Assembly: GCA_007693595.1 (NCBI GenBank)
Contig: REDI01000017.1
Location: 1 to 64,000 of the forward strand
Reading direction: 5' to 3'
From: Deltaproteobacteria bacterium
GTDB lineage: Bacteria; Myxococcota_A; UBA796; GCA-2862545
Length of the DNA stretch: 64,000 nt
Position 1 is the first letter of the stretch. Each line of letters opens with the position of its first letter. The position numbers and the translations under genes were made by a program. This document shows, piece by piece, positions 20,937 through 31,436 of this stretch. A model generated the notes under the pieces. It ran no database searches. It was given only the letters and a program-made list of their open reading frames with translations, and had not been told where the DNA came from.

Positions 20937-21694
20937 TGCAGCGCTGGCTGACCGGGGATCTCTCGGGGGTTGACCCGCGTTCGGAGCTGGGCCTCTTGCG
21001 CGACGTGCTCGGACGAGCCTGTCGAGAGGGGCAACCTGTCGCGCCGCTGGTCCACGCCCTTGCGGTGCTTGACCCGGTGGCTTGCGCCGATCTGGTGGCG
21101 GGTCCGCGGGCGCTGAGCGAGCCTTCGGTGATCCGAGCGGCCCTCGGGGTCGCGGAGCACCTCGAGCCGATCCTGCCAGCGAGTAGCCTCTATCGACGCT
21201 TCCTTACGCTGGCGCCTTCCGAGCGCGCCCTCGTTCAGCGCGCGGCTCTGCTGCGTCACCCTGAAGCCGTGTGGGCTTGGACCCTTCGCCCTGGTGAGCG
21301 TCCGCAGGGGGCGAGCGCGCTCGAGCTGGCGCTGAGCGACGAGGGCGAGACCGCATACGGTAAGGCCGTGGCCCTGGGGCTGTTCGAAGCGGTCGCGCAC
21401 CGCGCTGGCGCGGGGGAGCAAGGCGCGCTGCGGGCCCTCGCCGACGGCGGGGAGCCGTCGGTCTTGGGCGCGGCCTTGGCGGGCTGGCTCGATGCGGGGC
21501 ACCCCGGCCCGGTGGTAGCGTGGATCGCCGCGTGGTGGGGGCCCCAGATCGAGCCGATCCTGCTCGAGGCCGCACGTCTGATCCAGAGCGATTCGTCGCT
21601 TCAGCGCTTGATCGTCGAGTCCCACGCGACCGAGGCCCTCCAGCGCTCCTTGACGGCGCAGAGGGGCTCCGACAGCCCACCCTCGGCGCGATAG
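20936..21694 (+). CDS. Helical repeat-like protein of unknown function
   Basis: This 252-residue protein starts at ATG 20936 inside the preceding stop. The sequence is a succession of amphipathic helices with small residues between them, as in HEAT- or armadillo-like solenoids (PVVAWIAAWWGPQIEPILLE). No enzyme motif is seen. It lies between the small protein at 20382 and the degenerate polyprenyl-synthase fold at 21715, only 20 bp before the latter, so the three are probably one transcript. Confidence 0.6.
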   Translation: MQRWLTGDLSGVDPRSELGLLRDVLGRACREGQPVAPLVHALAVLDPVACADLVAGPRALSEPSVIRAALGVAEHLEPILPASSLYRRFLTLAPSERALVQRAALLRHPEAVWAWTLRPGERPQGASALELALSDEGETAYGKAVALGLFEAVAHRAGAGEQGALRALADGGEPSVLGAALAGWLDAGHPGPVVAWIAAWWGPQIEPILLEAARLIQSDSSLQRLIVESHATEALQRSLTAQRGSDSPPSAR

Positions 21695-21714
21695 CCTCAC
21701 GCCTCGGAGATTCG

Positions 21715-22677
21715 ATGCAGCGATGGGCTTCGCGAGTTGAGCGGTTGCTGGCCCGGACGGGTCTCGAGCTTAGCGAGCTCATCGGCGATGATCTGATCGG
21801 CGAAGAGGTCTCGGGCCTGCTCCTCGGCGACACCGCCCCGGAGGAGCTCGTGGAGCTCCTCCGCGAAGAGCGGCTTCGGATCCGTCCCACGCTGATCTCG
21901 CTCTCGGCGCGGGCCGCGGGTGCCGCCAGCGTCGACGCCGAGCTGCAACACACCGCCGAGCTGCTCCACGTCGCCTTGCTCATGCACGACTTGGCCCTCG
22001 GCCAACCCGGAGGCCGCCGGCGCCGGCTGGTTCGGCGGGTGGTCAAGCGGGTGGGTCGGAGCCACGTGACAGTCCGCGCGCTCGAGATCGCGCGTCATGC
22101 CCGTTCACCCGATGCGCTCTCCGAGGTCGTCGACACGCTTCGAGCCTTCTCGGATGGGGAGCAGCTCGCGCAGAAGCTCGCTCAGAGCGGCGCGGTGCCC
22201 ACGGTCCACGACGCCGAGGAGCACGCCGAGCTCCACCACGGCGCGTTGCTCGCCTTCTGCTGTCGGGCGGGCGCCTTGGGGGCCTCCGCCGAGGTAGGGG
22301 CGGTCGCGGCCCTCGGGCGGTACGGCCGGCACATGGGGCGCATGTGGACCTATCTCGATGACCTTGGCCACCTCGCGGGTTCGGATGCGGTCGAACACGC
22401 CATGGCCAGGGCGTCTAGCGGACGCCCGGTGCACGTGGTGGCAGCCGCGGCAGCCAGCGATCCTGAGCTGGCGGAGCGCTGGCGCGCCTTGACCCTCTCG
22501 CCCGATCCCCAGACCGCGCTGTGGGTCGTGCGCCGCCTCTCGAGCGGGGGGGCCGCGGGAGCCACGCGCGAGGCGGTGGCGAAAGGGTCGTGGATGGCGC
22601 GTCAGGCCCTTCGTGCCCTGCCCGAGAGCCGGTACCGCAAGGCCCTCGATGTGCTCGCGGCCGCGATGGCTTGGTGA
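21715..22677 (+). CDS. Polyprenyl synthase-fold protein with degraded active site
   Basis: The 320 residues follow the all-helical prenyltransferase pattern: RLRIRP (53-58) resembles the IPP-binding GKRLRP. AELLHVALLMHD (81-92) matches the helix leading to the first Asp-rich motif. GALGASAEVGAVAALGRYGR (186-205) and MWTYLDDL (210-217) match the region before the second. The first motif DDxxD is HDLAL (91-95), the second is DDLGH (215-219), and the KT pair of the middle helix is absent (HHGALL). It is therefore probably not an active trans-prenyltransferase; a binding or structural role is possible. ATG 21715 has GGAGA upstream. The fold call rests on motif order alone. Confidence 0.6.
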   Translation: MQRWASRVERLLARTGLELSELIGDDLIGEEVSGLLLGDTAPEELVELLREERLRIRPTLISLSARAAGAASVDAELQHTAELLHVALLMHDLALGQPGGRRRRLVRRVVKRVGRSHVTVRALEIARHARSPDALSEVVDTLRAFSDGEQLAQKLAQSGAVPTVHDAEEHAELHHGALLAFCCRAGALGASAEVGAVAALGRYGRHMGRMWTYLDDLGHLAGSDAVEHAMARASSGRPVHVVAAAAASDPELAERWRALTLSPDPQTALWVVRRLSSGGAAGATREAVAKGSWMARQALRALPESRYRKALDVLAAAMAW

Positions 22678-22697
22678 GCTCGACTTCGACCTTCTGA

Positions 22698-22731
22698 TCG
22701 GAGCAGAGTCCGCTTCATCGCTCCGCTCCGA
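22698..22731. other. Inverted repeat in the gap before trpS
   Basis: TCGGAGC (22698-22704) and GCTCCGA (22725-22731) could form a 7-bp stem with a 20-base loop. No T-run follows. An AT-rich patch at about 22846-22866 in the same 260-bp gap is the likeliest promoter area for trpS, but no clear hexamer pair can be assigned. Confidence 0.25.
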
Positions 22732-22937
22732 GACGCCGATCCCCGCGGGTCCGAAGGGGGTGGGGTGACATCGGGGACGCGCTGGTCTACACTCCGCCAT
22801 CGGCTGAGGGGGCGCGTGAGGGCGAACGCTCAATCCGTCGAGCCCTTAGAGTATTTTCATTTTTGGGTGAGATCGGTCGCGAGCATGGGTTAGCCGTGCG
22901 CCCTCGGAGTCGACCCCATCCATGTAGCGGAGGATTC

Positions 22938-23909
22938 GTGGCCTTGCGTTCGCTCACCGGCATCAAGCCGACCGGCGAGATCCACCTGGGCAACTACCTG
23001 GGCGCAATCCGGCCGGGTCTCGCGCTGCAAGATCGCTATACCGCCTATTACTTCGTTGCGGACTACCATGCCTTGACCAGCGTGATGGATCCGCAGGAGC
23101 TCCGGCTGGCGTCGCGCACCATCGCGGCCACGTTTCTGGCCTTCGGACTCGACCCTTCCTCGCATGTGCTCTTCATGCAGTCCGCGGTTCCCGAGGTCTG
23201 TGAGCTGACCTGGATCCTCTCGTGTCAGATCCCGCCTGGGGTGCTGGATCGGGGGCACGCGGTCAAGGCTGCCCGCGACGCGGGCCGAGACATCAACGTC
23301 GGAACCTGGATGTACCCAGTGTTGATGGCGGCCGACATCCTGCTCTACGACAGCGATGTCGTCCCTGTGGGGTCCGACCAGCGCCAGCACGTCGAGGTCG
23401 CACGGGACATCGCCATCAAGGTGAACCATCGCTATGGCGATGGAACCTTGCGGGTGCCCGAGGTGTCCATCCAAGAACAGGGTGCCGCGATCCCTGGTCT
23501 CGATGGTCGAAAGATGTCGAAGTCCTATCAGAACGTCATCGGTCTGTGGCAGAATCCCAAGAAGTTGCGCAAGCAGATCATGCGCATCGTCACCGATAGC
23601 CGAGGCGTCGATGATCCCAAAGATCCGGATTCTGATACGACGTTTCAGCTCTATGCCCTCTTCGCCGAACCCGAAGCCGTCGCCGATCTTCGGCAGGCTT
23701 ATCTGCAGGGTGGGCTCGGTTACGGGCACGCCAAAGCCGCCCTCTTCGAGGTGCTCAACGAACACCTCGCGCTCCCTCGAGACCACTTTCACCACTGGAT
23801 GGACCACCCCTCCGACCTCGACGACGTGCTCGATGCCGGCGCGGTCCGCGCGCGCGCGGCCGCTCGCGAGACCCTCGACCGCGTTCGATCTCGGGTGGGG
23901 TTGAAATGA
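22938..23909 (+). CDS. trpS: Tryptophanyl-tRNA synthetase
   Basis: This class I synthetase charges tRNA-Trp. The start is GTG 22938, with GGAGG five bases upstream, giving 323 residues, the usual bacterial length. The HIGH-type motif is HLGN at 16-19, after GIKPTGEI, and the KMSKS motif is GRKMSKS near residue 200. The LMAADILLYDSDVVPVGSDQ segment is characteristic of TrpS. It begins 60 bp before the sigma factor gene on the same strand, so the two could share a transcript. Nothing is odd except the GTG start. Confidence 0.95.
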   Translation: MALRSLTGIKPTGEIHLGNYLGAIRPGLALQDRYTAYYFVADYHALTSVMDPQELRLASRTIAATFLAFGLDPSSHVLFMQSAVPEVCELTWILSCQIPPGVLDRGHAVKAARDAGRDINVGTWMYPVLMAADILLYDSDVVPVGSDQRQHVEVARDIAIKVNHRYGDGTLRVPEVSIQEQGAAIPGLDGRKMSKSYQNVIGLWQNPKKLRKQIMRIVTDSRGVDDPKDPDSDTTFQLYALFAEPEAVADLRQAYLQGGLGYGHAKAALFEVLNEHLALPRDHFHHWMDHPSDLDDVLDAGAVRARAAARETLDRVRSRVGLK

Positions 23910-23968
23910 TCCCTCGTGTGTCTATCCTTGCCTGACGTACCACTGACGAACGAACTGGAGCCGGCTTC

Positions 23969-25003
23969 ATGCTGAACGCCCTCTCCTCCGACAACCGACG
24001 AAAAGTCTCTGAGCGGCTCACAGCCGAGCAAGAGAAAGACATCGCGCGCGACATCCGCCGAGCGGAGAATCGCGCGCGCGAGGCCATCCGTGGGCTCGAC
24101 GTCGCCGAGGACATCCTAACCAAGCGCCCCGAGCGGGCCGAGCGTACCCGCGCTGGCGCCGTCGATCGGCTCGAGGCGGCCGTCGAGGCCGTCTGGAAGT
24201 ACGCCAAGGAAGACCGCGACGTCCTCCAGCGTGCCCGCGCCGCGAAGACCTCGTGGGCCGAGGCCGAGAATCTCCGCTGGAAGCTCGCCATGAGCGGTCG
24301 ACGGATCGCCCACGGAGAGGCCCGCAAGCTCGCCGGTCCCTTCATGGACGAAGAGGACCTGGTGCAAGAGGGCTACATCGGCCTTCTGCGGGCTGCCAAG
24401 CGTTTCGATCCCGATCGGGGGATCCGCTTCAGCACCTATGCGCGCTGGTGGGTCCGGGCGCAGATGACTCGCGCCATCGATCACACGGGACGGCCCGTGC
24501 GGCTCCCTGGCTGCGCCGTGGAACAGACCCGAAACCTTCGCAAGGCGATCAAGCGCTTCGATGCTGCTGGGCTGCCGTACTCGATCGCTGATCTGGCGCA
24601 GGAAGTCGGCATCGACAAGGAGCGCGCCGAGCTGCTGCTGTCGCAGGGCAACACCATCAGCCTCGAGCAGCCGGTCGACGACGGCCCCCGCCCGCGTCCG
24701 CTCGAGCGCTTCCTCTCGGATCACGACGCGGTCCAACCCGACGGCGAAGCCATCCAGACCCAAGAGCTCAACCGCATGCACGAGGCCTTCAAGACCGTGC
24801 TCTCCGACCGTCAGCGCTTCGTGCTCAAGCGCCGGTACGGCCTCGAGGACGGCGAGTTTCGGACCCTCTCTGAGGTCGGAAAAGAGATGGGTCTCTCGCG
24901 TGAGAGGGTGCGCCAGATCGAGCGCGAGGCGCTGATCCGACTCCGCGAGCAGAGCAACATCCGCGATCCCCTCTTCCGAAATACTGGGGCTTCGGCGAAC
25001 TGA
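23969..25003 (+). CDS. RNA polymerase sigma-70 family factor (group 2/3 type)
   Basis: The 344 residues show region 2 with DLVQEGYIGLLRAAKRFDP and FSTYARWWVRAQMTRAI, region 3, and region 4 with a helix-turn-helix in EVGKEMGLSRERVRQIEREA. These define a sigma-70 factor with a proper -10 and -35 recognition module. The first 95 residues are charged and helical rather than a normal RpoD region 1.1, and the protein is far too short to be the housekeeping factor. It is more like the alternative RpoH/SigB-type factors of myxobacteria. Its targets cannot be read from the sequence. It follows trpS. Confidence 0.9.
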   Translation: MLNALSSDNRRKVSERLTAEQEKDIARDIRRAENRAREAIRGLDVAEDILTKRPERAERTRAGAVDRLEAAVEAVWKYAKEDRDVLQRARAAKTSWAEAENLRWKLAMSGRRIAHGEARKLAGPFMDEEDLVQEGYIGLLRAAKRFDPDRGIRFSTYARWWVRAQMTRAIDHTGRPVRLPGCAVEQTRNLRKAIKRFDAAGLPYSIADLAQEVGIDKERAELLLSQGNTISLEQPVDDGPRPRPLERFLSDHDAVQPDGEAIQTQELNRMHEAFKTVLSDRQRFVLKRRYGLEDGEFRTLSEVGKEMGLSRERVRQIEREALIRLREQSNIRDPLFRNTGASAN

Positions 25004-25064
25004 GTGGCTCTCCAGCGTCGTCCTATCCGATGGCTATGGGCTTCTCGCGGGGTCGGCCGCCACG

Positions 25065-26099
25065 CTAGCGCGCGGTGTGGAAGTCCTGACCGCTCGCCCA
25101 GGTGGCGAACCAGTCTTCGAGTCGGATCCCCTCGCTGGTCTGTGCGCTCTGGTAGTTTACGAGCATGACGTGGTCATCGCCGGGCAAGGCGTAGGCTGCG
25201 GCATGCTCGGCGGCGTACACCTCGTCGAGCAGGTCGTTGGTCACCCGACCCAGTCGACCGTGCGGTTGGTTGAGGTAGAGCATGACCACCGCGTCGTCGA
25301 GGTAGGTCGTGAGGCCGAAGCGCATCTGTGGCAGGGTCGCGACCTGATGGGCTAGGATCTCGTCGAAGCCTTGCTCGCACGCCTCACAGTCGGCGGGAAG
25401 CCGTGGCGTCCAGCCCCGCCGGAACTCCCACCACCGCCCGTCGTAGGGCCGAACCATGGGGGCTCCATCGGCGAGGAGGGCGAGCTCCGCAGTGGGGAAA
25501 GCGCTGGCGAAGCGGTCGGCCTGGAGCTGTACCCCGTAGCCCCCAGCGCTGATCCCGATCAGGTGGACCTGGTCAGGGTTCGGGAAGTCCAGGGTCACCC
25601 GCTCGATCAGCGAGGCGACGTTGGCGTCGCCGACGTGGTGGAGATCGGGCTGCAAGGAGCTGTGGCTGATGATGTTGTCGCCGAAGTGTAGGTCGGCGGT
25701 GCAGTAGGGGACGTAGATCCAGGTCGCGTCTGCGAAGGGATTGGAAGGGGCGCTGCGATCGAAGAGAGGGTGCGCCGCTAAGGCCGACGTCTCGGCTTCG
25801 AGGTGGTCGGCGCCCCAGGTGGTCTGGACGTGCACGGCAGACTCGAGGACGTAACAGGTCAAGGCGTCCCAACAGGCGCCCCCCCCCGCGAAGAGGAAGA
25901 GCAGCTCCTCGCTGGAGCCAGGATGTACGCCGATCCCCGTGGACGTTCCGTTCGCGCATCGCATGCCGTCGACCGGAACGAAGGTCCATCGGTCGGACGG
26001 CAGGTCTGAGAGCGTGTCGCTCGAAGCCGAGTCGAACTGGCTCTCCGTGGGCTCTGCGGGGTCGCACGCCAGCAAGCAAAGCAACGGTAGCGCTCTCAT
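25065..26099 (-). CDS. Pectinacetylesterase/Notum-like lipoprotein
   Basis: This 344-residue protein starts at ATG 26099 with GGAGGT upstream. The signal MRALPLLCLLAC has a lipobox. It has the marks of the pectinacetylesterase/Notum hydrolase family: the oxyanion segment FLFAGGGACWDALTC, the Ser nucleophile in LIGISAGGYGVQ, and GDDHVM near the end supplying the His. Members remove acyl groups from polysaccharides or proteins. It is probably an outer-membrane lipoprotein facing periplasm or surface. Several cysteines in FRRGWTPRLPADCEACEQG may form disulfides. It is divergent from the acyltransferase at 26212. Confidence 0.8.
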   Translation of the reverse strand: MRALPLLCLLACDPAEPTESQFDSASSDTLSDLPSDRWTFVPVDGMRCANGTSTGIGVHPGSSEELLFLFAGGGACWDALTCYVLESAVHVQTTWGADHLEAETSALAAHPLFDRSAPSNPFADATWIYVPYCTADLHFGDNIISHSSLQPDLHHVGDANVASLIERVTLDFPNPDQVHLIGISAGGYGVQLQADRFASAFPTAELALLADGAPMVRPYDGRWWEFRRGWTPRLPADCEACEQGFDEILAHQVATLPQMRFGLTTYLDDAVVMLYLNQPHGRLGRVTNDLLDEVYAAEHAAAYALPGDDHVMLVNYQSAQTSEGIRLEDWFATWASGQDFHTAR

Positions 26100-26211
26100 G
26101 TCACCTCCGAACCATCTAAACGTACCACGCTCGAAGACCCTTTCGCGGCTCATGTCAGCCTGATGTGCTGTCCGGGAGTTGTCCGTCAGGCCCCGGGCGG
26201 TAGAGGGGATC

Positions 26212-27078
26212 ATGCTACGCAGCCACGCTCCTCATGATGGTCCGAGAGTTCCGCTGATCCTGCACTGGCTCGGGCGGCTCTGGTGCTGGGCTTACGGCTG
26301 GGAGGTCGTCGGTCAGGTGACCCGCTCGCGGGCGGTGCTGATCGCACATCCCCACACGAGCAACTGGGACCTCCCCCACATGATCGCCGTGGCGGCGACC
26401 CTGGGCACCTTCTGCTCCTGGTTGGGCAAGGAGTCTCTCTTCAAGCCTCCCTTTGGCTTTATGCTTCGCTGGCTTGGCGGGATCCCCGTCGATCGGAGCG
26501 CGCCTCGGGGCCAGGTGGGCGAGGCCATCGATCGCGTCCAGTCCGCCAAGCGGATCCTGCTTGTGGTGCCGCCCTCGGGAACGCGCTCTCGCCGCGACGG
26601 CTGGAAGAGCGGCTTCTACTGGATCGCCCAGGGGGCCGAGGTCCCGATCATGTGCGGCTTTCTGGACTACGGTAAGAAGCGCGCGGGGATCGCCAACGAG
26701 GTCATGCCCTCGGGCGACGTCAAGGCCGACATGGACCGGATCCGCGCCTTTTACGAAGGCATGACCGGCCTCTACCCCGAGAACAACACCCGGATCTACC
26801 TCTCGGCCGAAGACACCGCTGTCGCCGAAGACGAAGAGTTCTCCTCGGTGGTGGCCAAGCCTGTGGTCGAGCCCGAGCCTCACTCCTCGAGCTCGCCTCC
26901 TTCTGGGGAGCTGGATCCTGGCACATTTGAGTCCGCCGACGCGATGTCGAGCCCGACCCAGGTCGCGGCAGCCGGCCCGCAGCCCGCGGCAGCGTCCAGG
27001 TCGGAGTCCTCGTCGCTGGACCAGGCTTCGGACCCGGGTGACTCTTCGGGCTCGAGCACCAGCGAGCGTAAGGACTGA
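26212..27078 (+). CDS. PlsC-like 1-acyl-glycerol-3-phosphate acyltransferase family protein
   Basis: The 288 residues start at ATG 26212 after GAGGGG. The acyltransferase motif HTSNWD (48-53) fits HX4D, and the region GKESLFKPPFGFMLRWLGGIPVDR matches the second and third family motifs. These enzymes transfer acyl chains from acyl-ACP or acyl-CoA to lysolipids at the inner membrane. The last 75 residues are Ser-, Pro- and acid-rich and look disordered. This tail is encoded opposite the end of the CPBP protease gene, with a 199-bp antisense overlap. The substrate may not be phosphatidic acid, since the homology is only to the superfamily. Confidence 0.82.
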   Translation: MLRSHAPHDGPRVPLILHWLGRLWCWAYGWEVVGQVTRSRAVLIAHPHTSNWDLPHMIAVAATLGTFCSWLGKESLFKPPFGFMLRWLGGIPVDRSAPRGQVGEAIDRVQSAKRILLVVPPSGTRSRRDGWKSGFYWIAQGAEVPIMCGFLDYGKKRAGIANEVMPSGDVKADMDRIRAFYEGMTGLYPENNTRIYLSAEDTAVAEDEEFSSVVAKPVVEPEPHSSSSPPSGELDPGTFESADAMSSPTQVAAAGPQPAAASRSESSSLDQASDPGDSSGSSTSERKD

Positions 27079-28076
27079 GGCTCGGGTCGTCGGGGGAGCA
27101 CGGCGCTGATCCCGATCGCGAGCAGCATGGCGAGGGTGGTCGCGATCGATCCTTCGGGCCCGTAACCCCCACCGCTCAGCCACTCCGCGCCCCGGGTGGA
27201 GGTCGAGAGGAGCGAAGGAAAGCTCAGCCCGAGCTCGTCGCTGTCCAGGCCCGAGAGGGGGGTGCCGACGATCAAGGCCTGGGCGTGGTTCCACCCGAGG
27301 TGGGCTCCGATGGCCCAGGTGAGGGTCCGCGTCCGATAGACGAGGACCGCGAACCAGATCCCCGCGAGGGCCGTGTTGATGGTCGAGATGAGGTTCGCGG
27401 AGGGGTTGGTCAGATGTACGACCCCGAAGAGCGCAGACGAGAGCAGGGCGAGCGCGCCGTAAGAGAGCCTGAGGCACCAGCGGTCCAGATCGTAGGCGTA
27501 GACATCGAAGAGGTGCAGCACGTACCGGGCGAGGCGGGCGAAGCTCGTGGCGAACCATTGAAATCCGTAGCCGCGGAAGATGAGCTCTTCGGTGGCGGCA
27601 GCAGCGTAGAGCACGATCGTCCACCACAGCCATGACAGGGGATCAAACAGCCCACTCGCCTTCACCTCGATCCCTCCGATCGCCATGACGCCCAAGGCGG
27701 AGAAGAGCAGCACCGCTCCGAGCAGAGCCCCTCCGAAGGTCTCGGCCAGGCTGCGGAGCGGAGGCCCCCCAACCCCCACGCCCGCGAGGCGCCCGAAGCC
27801 CCGAGAAGACCCTCGAAGGCGGGCATCGAGCAGCAAGCCGGACAGCGCGTGGGCGACCCAGAAGACCCCGAAGCCCAAGAAGGCTTGCAGCGTGAGGTTG
27901 TCGGAGACGGACCACTCACCGGGAGTGACGAACTCAAAGTAGACCGAGCCGACGAGCGCCGAGACGGCCAGGATGGCGAAGAGGGAGACGAGCGAGGCAT
28001 GCCCGAGCAGACGCCATCCCGCGCGCAGCCCATCGCCTCGAAGGAAAATCCAGGCCAGCTTGGTAGTCATCGCCAT
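26880..28076 (-). CDS. CPBP/CAAX-type intramembrane metalloprotease
   Basis: This 398-residue multi-pass protein has the Abi/CPBP signatures: EE with Arg in ATEELIFRGYG (E163, E164, R168), HLTNP (H221) and GAHLGWNHAQ (H259, H264). These residues coordinate zinc in known members, which cleave prenylated or other membrane peptides; many bacterial ones have unknown substrates. It is the last gene of a coupled operon; its ATG 28076 shares one base with the LuxC-like stop. The C-terminal 55 residues are acidic, Ser-rich and unrelated to the fold. They overlap the end of the acyltransferase gene on the other strand. Confidence 0.85.
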   Translation of the reverse strand: MAMTTKLAWIFLRGDGLRAGWRLLGHASLVSLFAILAVSALVGSVYFEFVTPGEWSVSDNLTLQAFLGFGVFWVAHALSGLLLDARLRGSSRGFGRLAGVGVGGPPLRSLAETFGGALLGAVLLFSALGVMAIGGIEVKASGLFDPLSWLWWTIVLYAAAATEELIFRGYGFQWFATSFARLARYVLHLFDVYAYDLDRWCLRLSYGALALLSSALFGVVHLTNPSANLISTINTALAGIWFAVLVYRTRTLTWAIGAHLGWNHAQALIVGTPLSGLDSDELGLSFPSLLSTSTRGAEWLSGGGYGPEGSIATTLAMLLAIGISAVLPRRPEPQSLRSLVLEPEESPGSEAWSSDEDSDLDAAAGCGPAAATWVGLDIASADSNVPGSSSPEGGELEE

Positions 28077-29131
28077 CACAGCTCCAGGGCGGTGGCGCGG
28101 AAGGTCTGATAGATCCAGCGCACGCCGTCGTGGACGCGATCGAGTGGCGGACGCTGCATTCGGCCCAACGCGCAGATCCGGGTGGCCCCGATCTCGAACC
28201 AGGCGGCGGCGGAGGTCGGGTCGTCGGTGCCGACCGTCGACAAGGCCTGCCCCCACTGGCTCGCGCACTCGACCGCCTGGTCCAGGCTCGGGACCGAGAC
28301 CACCGCGACGCTCCGCGGGAGCGCGACGGGAGACACGTACCTCGCGCTCACCCCGTGGAGCGCCCAGCCCTCGCCGCGGCGGCGGGTCCCAACCACGCGG
28401 GTGTGGGCGCGCCGCTGGCGCTCGAGCGCGGCCTCGCTGGGGTGAACGATCCCGAGGGGCCAGCGCTCGGCGGCGGCCTGCATCGCGGTCGCGAGAGAGT
28501 CTAGGGCCCGCTCCAGGGGGATCGATGTGAAGACCACCACCGGCGAGAGGCAGCCGCGCCCGTCGAAGAGGGTTGCGTCGGCGGCGACCCGCCCCCAAGA
28601 GCTCGTGAACCCAGAGGGTACCCGCCGATCGGGAGGGAGCGGCTGCCCCGTGACCCAGGCGCAGGACCAGGCATGGCCGTGCCCGTAGACTTGTGCGCCC
28701 TTGGGCGCGGCGGCCCGGACCTGTCGAACGGTCTCGTCGGAGCCCAATACGACGATGACGTCGGCTCCGTCGAGGCAGTCTCGATCGGAGGTGATGCGGA
28801 GCGGAAGCCCCCCAGCGAGCTGCGCTGCGAGGGGGGCGAGCCCTGGGCGACCGGCAGGATGCTTCCAGGTGACCTGAGATCCACGCCCGAGCAGCAGCGC
28901 GACCCACTCCAGGGCAGCCGTCGGCACGGTGCCGGTGGTGATCACCACTGCGCGAGCGAAGGGCTGACCGCGGAGAGAGGCGACGTCGTGGAGGGCTTCG
29001 TCGCTCAGGGCCTCGAGCGCCGAGTCCACCGCCTCGCGCAGACCTTCGGGGGAGAGGTCATCACACGCGTCGACGATGTCGGCGCGCCGCAGGCGATCGC
29101 GCCACGCCCGGACCTCGTCCCATCGAGTCAT
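28076..29131 (-). CDS. LuxC-like acyl-CoA / acyl-protein reductase
   Basis: This 351-residue protein belongs to the LuxC reductase family, which uses NADPH to turn acyl thioesters into fatty aldehydes. The catalytic cysteine lies in DGRGCLSPV (C194), the family hallmark, and the Rossmann-like segments AVVITTGTVPTAAL and DVIVVLGSDETV are in order. The start overlaps the LuxE-like gene by 4 bp. No luxAB luciferase genes occur in the window, so this is not a bioluminescence operon. Together with the upstream LuxE-like and aminotransferase genes it suggests aldehyde production for a transamination. The chain length of the substrate is unknown. Confidence 0.85.
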   Translation of the reverse strand: MTRWDEVRAWRDRLRRADIVDACDDLSPEGLREAVDSALEALSDEALHDVASLRGQPFARAVVITTGTVPTAALEWVALLLGRGSQVTWKHPAGRPGLAPLAAQLAGGLPLRITSDRDCLDGADVIVVLGSDETVRQVRAAAPKGAQVYGHGHAWSCAWVTGQPLPPDRRVPSGFTSSWGRVAADATLFDGRGCLSPVVVFTSIPLERALDSLATAMQAAAERWPLGIVHPSEAALERQRRAHTRVVGTRRRGEGWALHGVSARYVSPVALPRSVAVVSVPSLDQAVECASQWGQALSTVGTDDPTSAAAWFEIGATRICALGRMQRPPLDRVHDGVRWIYQTFRATALEL

Positions 29132-30158
29132 CTCGTTGGATCCTCTCGCGTCATCCATGCCTCCTCGACGGTGAGCGAGCACCCCCTCACGGGGGCCTCC
29201 GGCAGCCGACCGAGCAGCGCTACGCTACCATCCTCCGAGAGGATGCCCTGATCCAGCGTCTCGATGGCCACGCTCCCGTCGAGATTGCAGAGGTCCACGA
29301 AGCGGAGCTGCCCAGCCTCTCCGCAGGGCATCGGCTCTTCCGTTACGGGATCGATGACGATCGCCCGGAGCCACGGGGGGGGGCGGTAGGCGGTGTCGGG
29401 CCGCCCCCAGAGCTGGCTGCTGAGCTCGGTCATCCCGTACTCGGTCACCAGCTCAGCGGGCCGAAGGTGGGTGGCGGCCTGGTCGTAGAGGCTGTCTTGG
29501 TCCAGGTCGGTGGTGTGCCCCTTGAAGCCACCTGTGATCATCAGGGTACAACCAGGAGGTAGGGGCGAGGGGTCGCGCTGGAGCAGCGCGGCGAGGGCAA
29601 AGCTGGTGGCCCCGACGAACGCGGGCCCCTGAGCGAGCGCACGGCGAAAGCCCTCGGCATCGATCCCTCGAGGGCCGAGGTGCCAGCTCTGTTTGGGGGC
29701 GAAGGCCGCCACCATGTGCGAGAGGCTCGAGGTTGGGTGCTCGGCGGGATCGAGCAGGAGGTTCACGGTCTTGGTGGGCCAGGTCGGCAGGCAGCGCCGA
29801 GCCCACGACACCGCTCCGTGCAGGTAGAGGGCGTCGCTGCGCATCCGGTGCTCGCCACGGCCACCTAGGGTGGTGCCCGAGGTCAGGAAGCGGATCCCTG
29901 GGGCATCGGGTGGCAACGTGCCGACGGGCAGATCCTTGAAGAGCCCTACCGGGATCGCAGGAATGTCGACGAGTCGATCGACGGGGCCTTCGGTGAGACT
30001 CGCCCGGACGGGACACCGGCGGGCCTGGAAGCGGTGAAGGGCCAAGGCGAGCTCCTCGAAGGGCTCGGAGGGCCGCCCCCGCAGGCTTCCTTCGATAAAG
30101 GCGAGGATCCGTCGTGCGAGCGGACGCGCCTCTTCGGGCCACGCGCTGAGGTCGACGC

Positions 30159-30162
<4 letters not shown>
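29128..30162 (-). CDS. LuxE-like acyl-protein synthetase
   Basis: The 344 residues form a compact ANL-type adenylating enzyme. The ATP motif is FLTSGTT and the second motif TEYGMTELSSQL, both typical of LuxE/PaaK-related enzymes. LuxE activates a free fatty acid as acyl-AMP and passes it to a cysteine, then to LuxC. This version lacks a long C-terminal domain, as LuxE does. It overlaps the aminotransferase start region by 4 bp upstream and the LuxC-like gene by 4 bp downstream, so the three are made together. The acid substrate cannot be told from sequence. Confidence 0.85.
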
Positions 30163-31430
<1,268 letters not shown>

Positions 31431-31436
31431 GGGGGC

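Noticed and set aside
26215-27633. Large minus-strand frame opposite the acyltransferase
   Set aside because: Its sequence is an Arg/Gly-rich shadow of the plus-strand acyltransferase and of the true CPBP frame.
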